From Pseudomonas kielensis (GTDB lineage Bacteria; Pseudomonadota; Gammaproteobacteria; Pseudomonadales; Pseudomonadaceae), in assembly GCF_014236655.1 (NCBI RefSeq), contig NZ_JACMYG010000004.1:248001-312000 (forward strand): DNA of 64,000 nt, written 5' to 3'. Position numbers and translations under genes: made by a program. Below the pieces are notes generated by a model. It did no database searches, was not told the origin of the DNA, and worked only from the letters and a program-made list of their open reading frames with translations. Positions 9,121-18,295 of this stretch are shown piece after piece (position 1 is the first letter of the stretch; the number at the start of each line of letters is the position of its first letter).

Positions 9121-10255
9121 TGCGAAAGGCCAACTGTTCGATGGTCTGGGTGGCGTGCTCGGCTTCTTCGCGCGCCTTGAGGATCATGCCGTGATGTTCG
9201 GATTTACTGCACACCGGGTCAGCGTTGCTGGCGTCGCCGGTGAGCATGAAGGCCTGGCAGCGGCAGCCGCCGAAGTCCTTTTCTTTCTCGTCGCATGAGC
9301 GGCACGGTTCGGGCATCCAGTCGTAACCGCGAAAGCGGTTGAAGCCGAACGAGTCGTACCAGATGTGCTGCATGCTGTGCTCGCGCACGTTGGGGAATTG
9401 CACCGGCATCTGTCGGGCACCGTGACAGGGCAGCGCGGTGCCGTCCGGGGTGACGGTCAGGAAAATGCTGCCCCAGCCATTCATGCAGGCTTTCGGGCGC
9501 TCTTCGTAATAATCCGGGGTGACGAAGATCAGCTTGCACGGATGCCCTTGGGCCTCCAGCTTGGCGCGATATTCATTGGTGATGCGTTCGGCGCGCACCA
9601 GTTGCTCCCGGGTCGGCAGCAGGCCGACCCGATTGAGCTGGGCCCAGCCGTAGAACTGGCAGGTGGCGAGCTCGACGAAGTCGGCTTCCAGAGCGATGCA
9701 CAGCTCGATGATGCGGTCGATCTTGTCGATGTTGTGCCGATGGGTGACGAAGTTCAGCACCATCGGGTAGCCATGGGCTTTCACTGCCCGGGCCATCTCC
9801 AGTTTCTGCGCGAAGGCTTTTTTCGAGCCGGCCAACAGGTTGTTCACCTGCTCGTCGCTGGCCTGGAAGCTGATCTGGATATGGTCCAGGCCGGCCTTTT
9901 TGAAGTCGCTGATTTTCTGCTCGGTGAGGCCGATGCCCGAGGTGATCAGGTTGGTGTAGAACCCCAGCTTGCGCGCCTCGCCGATCAACTCGGCGAGGTC
10001 CTGGCGCACCAGCGGTTCGCCGCCGGAGAAGCCCAACTGCGCGGCACCCATTTCCCGGGCCTCGCGGAACACTTTGAGCCACTGTTCGGTGCTCAGCTCC
10101 TGGCCTTGTGCGGCGAAGTCCAGCGGGTTCGAACAGTAGGGGCACTGGAGCGGGCAGCGGTAGGTCAGCTCGGCGAGCAGCCACAGCGGCAGGCCGACTT
10201 CAGGCTTGGCCGGCAGGGCCGCGGGATCAGCCGAGTTCGATCCAATGCTGTGCAC
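9086..10255 (-). CDS. pqqE: PqqE, radical SAM PqqA glutamate-tyrosine cross-linker
   Basis: Forms the carbon-carbon bond between the conserved Glu and Tyr of the PqqA peptide, the first committed step of pyrroloquinoline quinone synthesis. The radical SAM cluster motif is Cys34-x3-Cys38-x2-Cys41 (CPLQCPYC). A C-terminal SPASM region carries auxiliary iron-sulfur cysteines ([16 protein letters not shown]). I chose the GTG start because a GGAGG ribosome site lies 6 nt upstream, inside pqqD. This gives 389 residues and a 29-bp overlap with pqqD. An in-frame ATG farther upstream would give a longer, non-conserved N-terminus. Confidence 0.97.
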   Translation of the reverse strand: MHSIGSNSADPAALPAKPEVGLPLWLLAELTYRCPLQCPYCSNPLDFAAQGQELSTEQWLKVFREAREMGAAQLGFSGGEPLVRQDLAELIGEARKLGFYTNLITSGIGLTEQKISDFKKAGLDHIQISFQASDEQVNNLLAGSKKAFAQKLEMARAVKAHGYPMVLNFVTHRHNIDKIDRIIELCIALEADFVELATCQFYGWAQLNRVGLLPTREQLVRAERITNEYRAKLEAQGHPCKLIFVTPDYYEERPKACMNGWGSIFLTVTPDGTALPCHGARQMPVQFPNVREHSMQHIWYDSFGFNRFRGYDWMPEPCRSCDEKEKDFGGCRCQAFMLTGDASNADPVCSKSEHHGMILKAREEAEHATQTIEQLAFRNERNSRLIVKG

Positions 10256-10502
10256 GGGCGACCTCCATGAATTGCTCGATGTCATCGCCAAGCTCGGGTA
10301 CGCCGGGGAATCGGCTGTCCAGTTCGGCAATGATCGCGGCGACGTCACGTTGGCCATCGATCAGGCCGCCAATCAGCGCGGCGCTTTCGTTGAGCTTGAT
10401 CATGCCCTCGGGGTACAGCAGCACATGGCCTTTTTGCGCCGGCTCGTACTGGAAGCGGTAACCGGGACGCCAGGTCGGGGTCTTGCTGCGGTCGAAACTC
10501 AT
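10227..10502 (-). CDS. pqqD: PqqD, peptide chaperone for PqqA
   Basis: A 91-residue RiPP recognition element that binds PqqA and presents it to PqqE. The family start [20 protein letters not shown] and the [12 protein letters not shown] core are clear. The start overlaps the pqqC stop (4 bp) and the end overlaps pqqE, indicating tight translational coupling. Confidence 0.97.
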   Translation of the reverse strand: MSFDRSKTPTWRPGYRFQYEPAQKGHVLLYPEGMIKLNESAALIGGLIDGQRDVAAIIAELDSRFPGVPELGDDIEQFMEVARAQHWIELG

Positions 10503-11251
10503 AAGGCGATTCCTCGGTGCCAGACCCGTTGCTCGGTCACGCTGTGGTAAGGCGGGCGTTTCAGTTCATAGGCCATGCTCATGGCATCGAGCATGCTCCA
10601 AAGTATGTCCAGTTTGAACTGGAGAATTTCCAGCATGCGCTGCTGGCCTGCATAGGTGGTGTAGTGCTGCAGGGTGATCGCCAGCCCGTGCTCGACGTCA
10701 CGCCGGGCCTGGCCCAGGCGCGTGCGGAAGTACTGGTAGCCGGCCGGGTCGATCCAGGGGTAGTGCTGTGGCCAACTGTCCAGGCGCGATTGGTGGATCT
10801 GCGGGGCGAAGAGTTCGGTCAGGGAGCTGCTGGCGGCCTCCTGCCAACTGGCGCGGCGGGCGAAGTTGACGTAGGCGTCGACGGCAAACCGCACGCCCGG
10901 CAGCACCAGTTCCTGGGAGCGCAGTTGCTCGGGGTCCAGGCCCACGGCCTGGCCGAGACGCAACCAGGCCTCGATACCGCCGTCTTCACCGGGCGCACCG
11001 TCGTGGTCGAGCAGGCGCTGAATCCATTCGCGGCGGATCTCGCGGTCCGGGCAATTGGCCAGGATCGCCGCGTCCTTCAGGGGGATGTTCACCTGATAGT
11101 AGAAGCGGTTGGCGACCCAGCCCTGGATCTGTTCGCGGCTGGCCCGGCCTTCGTACATCGCCACATGGTAGGGGTGATGGATGTGATAGAAGGCGCCCTT
11201 GGCCCGCAGCGCGGCTTCGAACTCGGCGGGGGACAGCGGTGTGTCGGTCAT
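10499..11251 (-). CDS. pqqC: PqqC, pyrroloquinoline-quinone synthase
   Basis: A cofactor-free oxidase that performs the final ring closure and eight-electron oxidation giving PQQ. The 250-residue length matches the family. The motifs [22 protein letters not shown] and [15 protein letters not shown] segments (here [11 protein letters not shown]) are the conserved all-helical PqqC features. It lies 121 bp downstream of pqqB; that gap holds a REPIN rather than a gene. Confidence 0.97.
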   Translation of the reverse strand: MTDTPLSPAEFEAALRAKGAFYHIHHPYHVAMYEGRASREQIQGWVANRFYYQVNIPLKDAAILANCPDREIRREWIQRLLDHDGAPGEDGGIEAWLRLGQAVGLDPEQLRSQELVLPGVRFAVDAYVNFARRASWQEAASSSLTELFAPQIHQSRLDSWPQHYPWIDPAGYQYFRTRLGQARRDVEHGLAITLQHYTTYAGQQRMLEILQFKLDILWSMLDAMSMAYELKRPPYHSVTEQRVWHRGIAL

Positions 11252-11302
11252 TGCGGTTCTCCGGGGGTATCCGTGAGACTGTTGGGGTCTGGTCGGGCAT
11301 TT

Positions 11303-11364
11303 TCGCGAGCAAGCTCGCTCCCACAGAGTTGTGCGACTGATTGTGGGAGCGAGCCTGCTCGCGA
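11303..11364. repeat. REPIN between pqqB and pqqC
   Basis: Two inverted REP units (11303-11325 and 11342-11364) with the core GGGAGCGAGC(C/T)TGCTCGCGA, typical of P. fluorescens. Each unit folds on itself and the pair can form one long hairpin. It lies inside the pqq operon. Confidence 0.88.
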
Positions 11365-11372
11365 TAGGTTTC

Positions 11373-12284
11373 CTACAGCTCGATGCTCATGCCATCGTAG
11401 GCCACTTCAACATTGCGCCGCACCAGCTCGGCACGCTCGGCCGAGTCTTCATCGAGGATCGGATTGGTGTTGTTGATGTGGATCAGCACCTTGCGTTGCT
11501 TGGGCAGTTGCTCCAGTACTTCAAGCATGCCGCCAGGGCCGTTCTGGGCCAGGTGGCCCATTTCCCGGCCGGTGCGGGTGCCCACGCCGCGGCGCTGCAT
11601 TTCGTCGTCGTCCCACAGCGTGCCGTCCACCAGCAGGCAGTCGCTGCCGGCCATGATCTCCAGCAGCGGCGCATCGACCTTGCCCAGTCCCGGGGCGTAG
11701 AACAGTTTGCCGCCGGTGCGCAGGTCTTCGACGATCAGGCCGATGTTGTCGCCCGGGTGCGGGTCGAAGCGATGGGGCGAGTAGGGCGGTGCGGCGCTGC
11801 GCAGCGGCAGGGGGCTGAAACGCAGGTTGGGGCAGGCCGGGATGCTGAAACTCTGGTCGAGTTCGATGCGGTTCCAGTTCAGGCCGCCATTCCAGTGGCT
11901 GAGCATGGTGAACAGCGGGAAGCCGCTGCTCAGGTCTTCGTGGACCATGTCGGTGCACCAGACCTGGTGCGGGCAGCCTTCACGCAGGCTCAACAGGCCG
12001 GTGGTGTGGTCGATCTGGCTGTCCATCAGGATGATTGCCTGCACCCCCGTATCGCGCAGGGCGCGACCAGGCTGCATCGGCGCAAAACCCTGGAGTTGCG
12101 CGCGGATGTCCGGCGATGCGTTGCACAGTACCCAGTTCACGCCGTCATCGGAGATCGCGATCGACGATTGGGTACGGGCGTGGGCCCGCAGACTGCCGTC
12201 ACGAAACCCGGCGCAGTTCACGCAGTTACAGTTCCACTGCGGAAATCCACCGCCGGCGGCGGAACCTAGAATCTGGACAAACAT
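11373..12284 (-). CDS. pqqB: PqqB, metallo-beta-lactamase-fold oxygenase
   Basis: A 303-residue metallo-beta-lactamase-fold protein that hydroxylates the tyrosine ring of the PqqE-linked Glu-Tyr intermediate. The start [20 protein letters not shown] is diagnostic of PqqB. The CNCVNC element near residue 20 is the structural zinc or iron site, and [10 protein letters not shown] is the modified metal-binding motif. It follows pqqA with about 85 bp between, where a hairpin probably lowers read-through. Confidence 0.97.
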   Translation of the reverse strand: MFVQILGSAAGGGFPQWNCNCVNCAGFRDGSLRAHARTQSSIAISDDGVNWVLCNASPDIRAQLQGFAPMQPGRALRDTGVQAIILMDSQIDHTTGLLSLREGCPHQVWCTDMVHEDLSSGFPLFTMLSHWNGGLNWNRIELDQSFSIPACPNLRFSPLPLRSAAPPYSPHRFDPHPGDNIGLIVEDLRTGGKLFYAPGLGKVDAPLLEIMAGSDCLLVDGTLWDDDEMQRRGVGTRTGREMGHLAQNGPGGMLEVLEQLPKQRKVLIHINNTNPILDEDSAERAELVRRNVEVAYDGMSIEL

Positions 12285-12316
12285 GGCTGCTCCATCACAT
12301 CAACGCTAAAAATGAA

Positions 12317-12341
12317 AACGCCCCGGGTTGGCCGAGGCGTT
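12317..12341 (-). terminator. attenuator hairpin between pqqA and pqqB
   Basis: On the minus strand AACGCCTCGG and CCGGGGCGTT form a 10-bp stem (one G-T pair) with a 5-nt loop, followed by TTCATTTTT. Partial termination here would give more pqqA than pqqBCDE transcript, as reported for other pqq operons. Confidence 0.75.
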
Positions 12342-12369
12342 GTACCGCGTGTTTCGCCCGCAGGCAAAA

Positions 12370-12444
12370 TCAACGGCTGGCGAAGTACATGGTGACTTCA
12401 AAGCCGATACGCAGGTCGGTGTAGGCAGGCTTGGACCAGGTCAT
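12370..12444 (-). CDS. pqqA: PqqA, precursor peptide of PQQ
   Basis: A 24-residue peptide (MTWSKPAYTDLRIGFEVTMY then FASR). Glu16 and Tyr20 in the E-x3-Y motif are the atoms that become PQQ. AAGGAGC lies 8 nt upstream of the ATG. It is the first small gene of the cluster after pqqF and is followed by an attenuator-like hairpin. Confidence 0.98.
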   Translation of the reverse strand: MTWSKPAYTDLRIGFEVTMYFASR

Positions 12445-12479
12445 AAAGATGCTCCTTCAAATGGATGGAATGAGTGAAC

Positions 12480-12512
12480 CCTATACATATAGTTCATCTC
12501 CAGCCGGAGATG
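12480..12512 (-). promoter_or_regulatory. putative pqqA promoter with inverted repeat
   Basis: On the minus strand, TATGTATAG (12480-12488) can serve as -10. A 7-bp inverted repeat CATCTCC-N4-GGAGATG (12495-12512) covers the place of the -35 box, where no good hexamer is seen. The repeat could be a regulator site. This is inferred from sequence shape only. Confidence 0.45.
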
Positions 12513-12582
12513 TTCAGATGCTTAGGTGGCTATCTTACTGAAACGTTTCCGCTTATTGGAGACTTCTCTCGAAGAAAACCCA

Positions 12583-15066
12583 TTACAGCCCCGGTAATGA
12601 TCCCCCGGCCGTTTGCCACGCACCCTGTGGAGAGGCATCGCTGGACACGCATCGCCATCCGCCAGCCGCCTGTTCCAGGTAATGGGCGGCGTCCAGCAGG
12701 GCGGGGCGCTGCAGGTGCAATACGGCCTGTTGTAACTGCGCCAGGTAATCCGACGGATGGTGGGCCAGTTTGCCCTGCCAGAGCAGCTCGAAGGCCTGGG
12801 GCAAGGGCAGGGTATGGCTGTCGAGTTGCCCGGCCAGGGTCTGCACCTGCTCGGCCAGCGTGGCATCGTCCAGGCTGGCGAGTTGTGCGGGCAGTTGCCG
12901 GATAAAGGCCTCGATGTGACCGAGCAATTGCGCTGCCGGGGTGCCTGGCGACTGTACGCCGAACAGCAGACCGGTTTGCCCGTGGATCTGCCGCACCCCG
13001 CTGAACACCGCATAGCCCAACTGCAGCTCGACCCGCAGGCGCTGGTAAAAAGGCGTTTGGCTGAGCTGGGCCAGCAGGCGCCATGCGGCTTCGTCGGCCA
13101 CTTCCCGCGAAGGCGTGGGGCAAAACAACAGCAGCGCGTGTTCGTCACTGTGGCTGGGCACGGTGCTCCAGAGCCGTTGACCGGCGATGGCCACAGGCGA
13201 CGTCGGCTCACTGTCGGCGCTGCCCGGCGCCCGGCTCAGGGCCCGGGTAACGGCGCTGTGTGTACTGGCCGGCAGACCGGCAGCCAGGCCGTCCCAATGC
13301 GCGCTGGCCCAGATCGCTGGCAGGTCCGCGGGGCCGGCAGCGGCTGCGGTGGTGCCCGGCACTTGGCCCAGGCACACCTCGGGCAGTGCCTTGAGCAATT
13401 GCCGGATGGCGATCAACGCGGGCGGCGATTGTGTGGCCTGCCAGTGTGCGTCGGCGGGCTGACTCAGGCACAACAGGGCCTGCTCGAGAATCGCTGGCAT
13501 CGGCTCATGCCGCCCCAGCAACTTCAACAGCCATTGGTTGCCGGTTTCACTGAACGACAGTTCCACGCCCGCCTGGCCGGCGTCGTCGATCAGGCCCTGC
13601 AGGCTGCGGGCCAGCACCGGCTGCAGGTTGGCCGGTGGCGTTGAGGCCAGGCGCCAGCGCAGGCACAGGGCGCCCTCACCGCTGGTCTCTGGCAACGCCT
13701 GGCTGAACTGCAGCGCCGAACGCTCGCGACGACCGCGGGTGCGGTCCTGGGCGAAGGTCCGCAAGCCCCGGTGCGCGCTGGTTTGTCCGCGAATCAGGCC
13801 GGCGGCGGGCGGCTCTTCGGCGCTGCGCAGGAACGGATTGGGCGGTGGCAGTTGCCAGGTGCTGGCCGGGTTATCCACAGGTGCCGGATTGAGCTGGTGC
13901 AGGATCGCCGCGAGGGCGCCGACTGCGGGCTCAGGCAGCAGCGGTTGCACGGGCTCGATGTCGAGGCGAGCGAGGCTCAAGGCGCTGCCCGACTGGCGCT
14001 TGCGTTGCTGCAGCAGGGCATATTCTTCGCCCAGTGTTGGCGCGGTGTACTGCTGGCCGAAGAAGCTCAGCCAGTCGTTGAACAGGCTGCGGATTGAGGC
14101 AGGCTGCGCGGTAGCGGTGGCACTGAGCTGGAACTGCACATGCAGCAGCGCTTGCCCGGCAAAGTGGTACAGCGCTGTCGCCTTGAGGTTGTCGGCCCAC
14201 TGGCGCTGGCGCAACTCGGCGAGCAGGCCGCCGGGCTTGGCGCAGTTGAGCCAGGTGCAGAGATAGTCCAGGGCTTCGGCGGATGACTCGGGCAACCCTT
14301 CGCAGGCGAACAGCAGGTTGAGTTGCTGTTCGCTGGCCTGTTGATAACAGCTGACCGCCTCGGACATCAAAGGGCGCGGCGGGCTTTGCGGTTGCCGGGC
14401 GCCGACCCGCAACGGGCTGATCAACAGCTGCGCCAGGCGCTGCAATTCATCCACAGGCTGCGGGCCCACCAGGCTCAAGGTCATCTGCCCGGTCTGGTAA
14501 AACCGCTGATAGTAGTCCTTCAGCGCCTGCTGGAAATCAGGGTGTTGCACCGCCAGGCTGTCACGATTGCCAGCGTGGAAGCCGCGCAAGGGGTGATCCG
14601 TCGCCAGGCCGTCGAACAGGGCCTGGTGCTGCTGGGCGGCGGCATCCTGGGACCAGGCGAGGTACTCGGCTTCCAGCACTTCGCGTTCGCGCAGTTGCTC
14701 GTCTGGATGCAGCCGCGGGTGGGCGAGCATGTCGCCCAGGCGCTCCAGCCCCGATGCAAAAGCCTGGGGTGGCAGTTCGAAGAAAAAGTCTGTGCGGCGC
14801 TCGCCGGTTTGCGCATTCAACTGGCCGCCCTGGCGTTGCACATAGGCCATCAGCCCTTCGCTGGCCGGAAACCGCTCGGTACCCAGGAACAGCAGGTGTT
14901 CAAGGAAATGCGCCAGGCCAGGCCAGGGCAGGGGCGCGTCGTGGCTGCCGGCGGCCACGCGCAACACGGCGGCGCAACGTTTCAAACCGGGTGCATGACG
15001 CAGCGCAAGCCGCAGGCCGTTGGCCAGGCTTTCGTGGTGGACAGGGGGGTGGATCGGCGCAGGCAT
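12583..15066 (-). CDS. pqqF: PqqF, M16-type zinc metallopeptidase
   Basis: A roughly 827-residue insulinase-family peptidase that trims the cross-linked PqqA. The inverted zinc motif HFLEH lies near residue 53, within GLAHFLEHLLFLG. The N-terminal half is a full M16 catalytic domain; the C-terminal half is divergent, as usual in PqqF. I prefer the ATG giving MPAPIHPPVHHESL because GGAAG precedes it; an ATG 30 bp upstream (15096) has no ribosome site. It sits 48 bp (or 18 bp) after davA on the same strand, so read-through from the lysine genes is possible. Confidence 0.93.
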   Translation of the reverse strand: MPAPIHPPVHHESLANGLRLALRHAPGLKRCAAVLRVAAGSHDAPLPWPGLAHFLEHLLFLGTERFPASEGLMAYVQRQGGQLNAQTGERRTDFFFELPPQAFASGLERLGDMLAHPRLHPDEQLREREVLEAEYLAWSQDAAAQQHQALFDGLATDHPLRGFHAGNRDSLAVQHPDFQQALKDYYQRFYQTGQMTLSLVGPQPVDELQRLAQLLISPLRVGARQPQSPPRPLMSEAVSCYQQASEQQLNLLFACEGLPESSAEALDYLCTWLNCAKPGGLLAELRQRQWADNLKATALYHFAGQALLHVQFQLSATATAQPASIRSLFNDWLSFFGQQYTAPTLGEEYALLQQRKRQSGSALSLARLDIEPVQPLLPEPAVGALAAILHQLNPAPVDNPASTWQLPPPNPFLRSAEEPPAAGLIRGQTSAHRGLRTFAQDRTRGRRERSALQFSQALPETSGEGALCLRWRLASTPPANLQPVLARSLQGLIDDAGQAGVELSFSETGNQWLLKLLGRHEPMPAILEQALLCLSQPADAHWQATQSPPALIAIRQLLKALPEVCLGQVPGTTAAAAGPADLPAIWASAHWDGLAAGLPASTHSAVTRALSRAPGSADSEPTSPVAIAGQRLWSTVPSHSDEHALLLFCPTPSREVADEAAWRLLAQLSQTPFYQRLRVELQLGYAVFSGVRQIHGQTGLLFGVQSPGTPAAQLLGHIEAFIRQLPAQLASLDDATLAEQVQTLAGQLDSHTLPLPQAFELLWQGKLAHHPSDYLAQLQQAVLHLQRPALLDAAHYLEQAAGGWRCVSSDASPQGAWQTAGGSLPGL

Positions 15067-15114
15067 GGGCACTTCCGCTACTGGGTAAGTGCTCATGCTA
15101 GCGAAAACCCTGGG

Positions 15115-15909
15115 TCAGCGCTTGTTCAGCGCGTCGTAGAGTGCTGGCCGACGATCGAGGAAGTAGCGATTGGCGGCGCGCGAGTCGAGCATCAATTGGC
15201 GATCCAGGGTACCGACGATCAATGCTTCATCGAGGCCGGCCTGGGCGATACGGCTGCCATCCGGCGCGGCGATGCTGCTTTGCCCGCAGTAGTGGATCTG
15301 CTCTTCACTGCCGCAGTAGTTGGCGTAGGCCACATAGCACTGGTTCTCGTAGGCCCGGGCGCGCACGGTGACGTCGGCGATGAAGTCGAAGGGAATCATG
15401 TTGGCCGTCGGCACCAGGATCAGCTCGGCCCCGGCTAGGGCCAGGCGCCGGGCGTTTTCCGGGAACTCCAGGTCGTAGCAGATCAGAAAGCCGAGCGTCC
15501 AGCCGTTGAGCTCGACCAGGGGAAAGTCGTCCTCCCCGGCGCTGAACATCGAGTGGTCGAGGTCGCCGAACAGGTGGGTCTTGCGGTAGTTGCACAGGCG
15601 CTCGCCCTGCGCGTCGATCAACTGCACGGCGTTGTAGATCTGCCCGTCCTCGGCACGCTCGGGGTAGCCATACAGGATGGCGACCCCCGAGGTCTTGGCG
15701 ATTTGGGCGACCTGCTGCGCGGCCTCACCGTCGCGCCCCTGGGCCAGGACGTTCACCGCGTCGACGCCGATGTTGTAGCCGGTCAGGAACATCTCCGGAA
15801 CCACCAGCAGGTCGGCGCCCTTGGCTTCTGTCGCGAGCTGCTGCAGGCGTTGCAGGTTGGCGGCAACGTCGAGCGGCAGCGGTGGGCATTGGTAAAGGGC
15901 TACGCGCAT
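15115..15909 (-). CDS. davA: 5-aminopentanamidase (delta-aminovaleramidase)
   Basis: A 264-residue nitrilase-superfamily amidase. The catalytic triad is Glu39 (VVPEMFLTGYN), Lys110 (YRKTHLF) and Cys144 (LICYDLEFPE). With the oxygenase gene 12 bp upstream it forms the davBA pair, in which 5-aminopentanamide is hydrolysed to 5-aminovalerate and ammonia in L-lysine catabolism. The function call rests on this pairing, because nitrilase sequences alone do not fix the substrate. Confidence 0.92.
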   Translation of the reverse strand: MRVALYQCPPLPLDVAANLQRLQQLATEAKGADLLVVPEMFLTGYNIGVDAVNVLAQGRDGEAAQQVAQIAKTSGVAILYGYPERAEDGQIYNAVQLIDAQGERLCNYRKTHLFGDLDHSMFSAGEDDFPLVELNGWTLGFLICYDLEFPENARRLALAGAELILVPTANMIPFDFIADVTVRARAYENQCYVAYANYCGSEEQIHYCGQSSIAAPDGSRIAQAGLDEALIVGTLDRQLMLDSRAANRYFLDRRPALYDALNKR

Positions 15910-15921
15910 TTCGGATTCCTC

Positions 15922-17604
15922 TTACTCAGGCAAGGCGATTGGCCCGATTTCATTGAACACATCACCCGGGCCCGGGTTCTCGGCATGGGTGCTGCCGCCA
16001 AAGTGATTCATGATGCCCCAGACCGCATTGAGCGAGGTCTGCACCGCGCCTTCGACCCAGGCCGGTGTCCAGGACACGTCATCGCCGGCGATAAAAATCC
16101 CGCGTTGCTCGGCCGGCATCTCCTGTTGCATGAAGTGCGCGTACATCCGCTGGTTGTAGCGGTAATGGCCGGGCAGGGCACCTTTGAAGGCGCCGAGGAA
16201 GTGCGGGTCGGCTTCCCAGGACACAGTAATCGGGTCGCCGATGATGCGCGCGGCGATGTCGACTTTCGGGTAGATCTTCTTCAGAGCATCGAGGGCCAGC
16301 TTCACCCGTTTTTCGATCGGCTGCGGGAGCATTTTCAGCGCGTCGCTCATCCACGAGTACGACAGGCAAATGACCCCCGGCTTGTCGTCGCCGTTGTCGA
16401 AGAGGTAGGTGCCACGGGTCAGGCGATCGGTGAGGGTCATGCTCATCAGGTCGCGACCGGTTTCCGGGTCTTTGTCTTTCCAGAACGGCCGGTCGACCAT
16501 GACGAAGGTCTTGGACGACTGCATGTAGCGGGTGCGGTCCAGGGCCATCCACATCTTTTGCGAGAACAGCGATTCTTCGCACTCGATCTGGGTGGTCAGC
16601 AACCAGCTTTGGCAGGTGGTCAGCACGGCCGCGTATTCGCGGGTATCACCCCAGTTGTCGGTGACGCTGAAGCGCCCATCGGCGGCGCGGGCGATGCGCT
16701 TGACCCCGGTGCGTGGCGCGCCGTTGTGCAGCGAGCTGAGGCTGGTGCCTGCTGGCCAGTGCGCACAACGTTCCGGCACATGGCGCCAGATCCCCAGGGG
16801 TACCTGTTCCACGCCACCGACCACCAGGTGCTGGTGATCGTCGCAGTTGGTCATCACTACGCGGAAGATTTCCAGCATCGAGTTGGGGAAGTCCGAGTCC
16901 CAGCCACCGGTGCCGAAACCCACCTGGCCAAACACTTCACGGTGGTGGAACGACAGCTTGGCGAAGGCTTTGGAGGTGGCCACGAAGTCGTAGAAGGTGC
17001 GGTCATCCCACAGTGGCACCAGGGTGTTCCACAGCTCCTTGAGGCGCGGTACGTCGCGGTCGCGGATCGCTTGCTGGATTTCGCCAAAGCGCGAACCGTC
17101 CTCCAGGGCATCGGCCCAGGCGTCGGCGACTTCCTGGAACAGCGCGGGCAGGTCGGCGAGTTTCTGCGCGTAGTGGGTCTGGCCTTCCAGGTCGATGACC
17201 GTGCTGCCGGAGGCGGGGGTCAGCGGGTTGGGGAAGGGCTTGGTCTCAAGACCCAGCTTGTCGACGTAGTGATAGAAGGCGGTGGACGACACCGGGAAGC
17301 GCATACCGCCCAGTTCGGCGATGATTCCTTCGGCACCCTCGAAGGCCTGGGAGCGCAGGCGTCCACCCATTTTCGAGGCTTCGTAGACGACCGGTTTCAA
17401 GCCCAGCTTCATCAGCTCATACGCCGCCACCAGCCCGGCAATGCCGGCACCGACAATCGCCACTTCCGCGCCGTGGTTGTGCGCCGGGATGCTGCCCAGG
17501 CCGGCCGGGTGTTCGATCCAGTCGTCAAAGGCGAAAGGGAAGTCGGGACCGAAGATGGTGACCGGTTTTTTACCGTCTGCAGGATGGCGATTGTTGTTGT
17601 TCAT
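15922..17604 (-). CDS. davB: L-lysine 2-monooxygenase
   Basis: A 560-residue FAD flavoprotein of the amine-oxidase fold that converts L-lysine and O2 to 5-aminopentanamide, CO2 and water. The dinucleotide-binding motif GAGIAG (Gly52-Gly57) lies in VAIVGAGIAGLVAAYE, followed by YEASKMGGRLRS, the second FAD-contact segment. Length and the pairing with davA fit the Pseudomonas lysine monooxygenase rather than a generic amine oxidase. An Lrp-type regulator lies immediately upstream on the same strand. Confidence 0.93.
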   Translation of the reverse strand: MNNNNRHPADGKKPVTIFGPDFPFAFDDWIEHPAGLGSIPAHNHGAEVAIVGAGIAGLVAAYELMKLGLKPVVYEASKMGGRLRSQAFEGAEGIIAELGGMRFPVSSTAFYHYVDKLGLETKPFPNPLTPASGSTVIDLEGQTHYAQKLADLPALFQEVADAWADALEDGSRFGEIQQAIRDRDVPRLKELWNTLVPLWDDRTFYDFVATSKAFAKLSFHHREVFGQVGFGTGGWDSDFPNSMLEIFRVVMTNCDDHQHLVVGGVEQVPLGIWRHVPERCAHWPAGTSLSSLHNGAPRTGVKRIARAADGRFSVTDNWGDTREYAAVLTTCQSWLLTTQIECEESLFSQKMWMALDRTRYMQSSKTFVMVDRPFWKDKDPETGRDLMSMTLTDRLTRGTYLFDNGDDKPGVICLSYSWMSDALKMLPQPIEKRVKLALDALKKIYPKVDIAARIIGDPITVSWEADPHFLGAFKGALPGHYRYNQRMYAHFMQQEMPAEQRGIFIAGDDVSWTPAWVEGAVQTSLNAVWGIMNHFGGSTHAENPGPGDVFNEIGPIALPE

Positions 17605-17744
17605 GGCTGACCTTGCTGGCGACTCGCACGAGGTGCTGAGTATAGGAAAAGACTGTCGCCATTCTAGGGAGCGTAGTGCACGTTAATAAGACGCAAAGTG
17701 TCGTCGTTTTGCAGGGTGGTGATGCGATATGACGAATATTGTGG

Positions 17745-18206
17745 TCAGACTGGCTGGCCACGGTCGATCTTGCTGCTGAGGATGATCGACGTGGTGGTTT
17801 TTTCGACCCCATCGACGCTGCCGATCTGGTCGAGCAATTGGTCCAGTTGCTCCGGCGAGTCGGTGCGCAGCCAGGCGACGTAATCGAACTCCCCGCTGAC
17901 CGCACAGAGTTGCTGGACCTGGGCCATGCTGCTCAGGCGGCGCAGCACTTCCTTGCCGGAGCGCGGTTGCACGGTGATGCCGACATAGGCCTGCAAGCCC
18001 CCGTCGACCACCCGCTGGCCAAGACGCACGCCGTAGCCGGTGATCACCTTGGCCTTTTCCAGGCGCGTCAGCCGCGACGTCACCGTGGTGCGCGCAATGC
18101 CCAGTTGCCGGGCGAGCATGGCCACGCTTTCGCGGGCGTTGAGCTGCAAGGCGGCGATCAATTGGCGGTCGATTTCATCGAGCGCGAGGGGGCGAGTGTC
18201 AGGCAA
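17745..18206 (-). CDS. Lrp/AsnC-family transcriptional regulator
   Basis: A 153-residue feast/famine regulator: an N-terminal helix-turn-helix (about residues 8-60, LDEIDRQLIAALQLNARES, IARTTVTSRLTRLEKA) and a C-terminal RAM ligand-binding domain (about 70-150). The best start is a TTG preceded by GGAG; no ATG lies before the conserved LDEIDRQLI. It stands 140 bp upstream of davB on the same strand, so lysine-responsive control of davBA is the natural inference. Confidence 0.9.
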   Translation of the reverse strand: MPDTRPLALDEIDRQLIAALQLNARESVAMLARQLGIARTTVTSRLTRLEKAKVITGYGVRLGQRVVDGGLQAYVGITVQPRSGKEVLRRLSSMAQVQQLCAVSGEFDYVAWLRTDSPEQLDQLLDQIGSVDGVEKTTTSIILSSKIDRGQPV

Positions 18207-18295
18207 AAGGGCTTCTCCAACAGCACAGGTCAGTGGGCGTGCATGTTACAGCACATCCATGGCGGCGCTGGGGGATGACTGCGCCCGTCAGCGTC

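Noticed and set aside
15553..17610. Very long plus-strand frame opposite davA/davB
   Set aside because: It is antisense to two well recognised genes. Long antisense frames are expected in GC-rich Pseudomonas DNA, and the product looks like no protein family.
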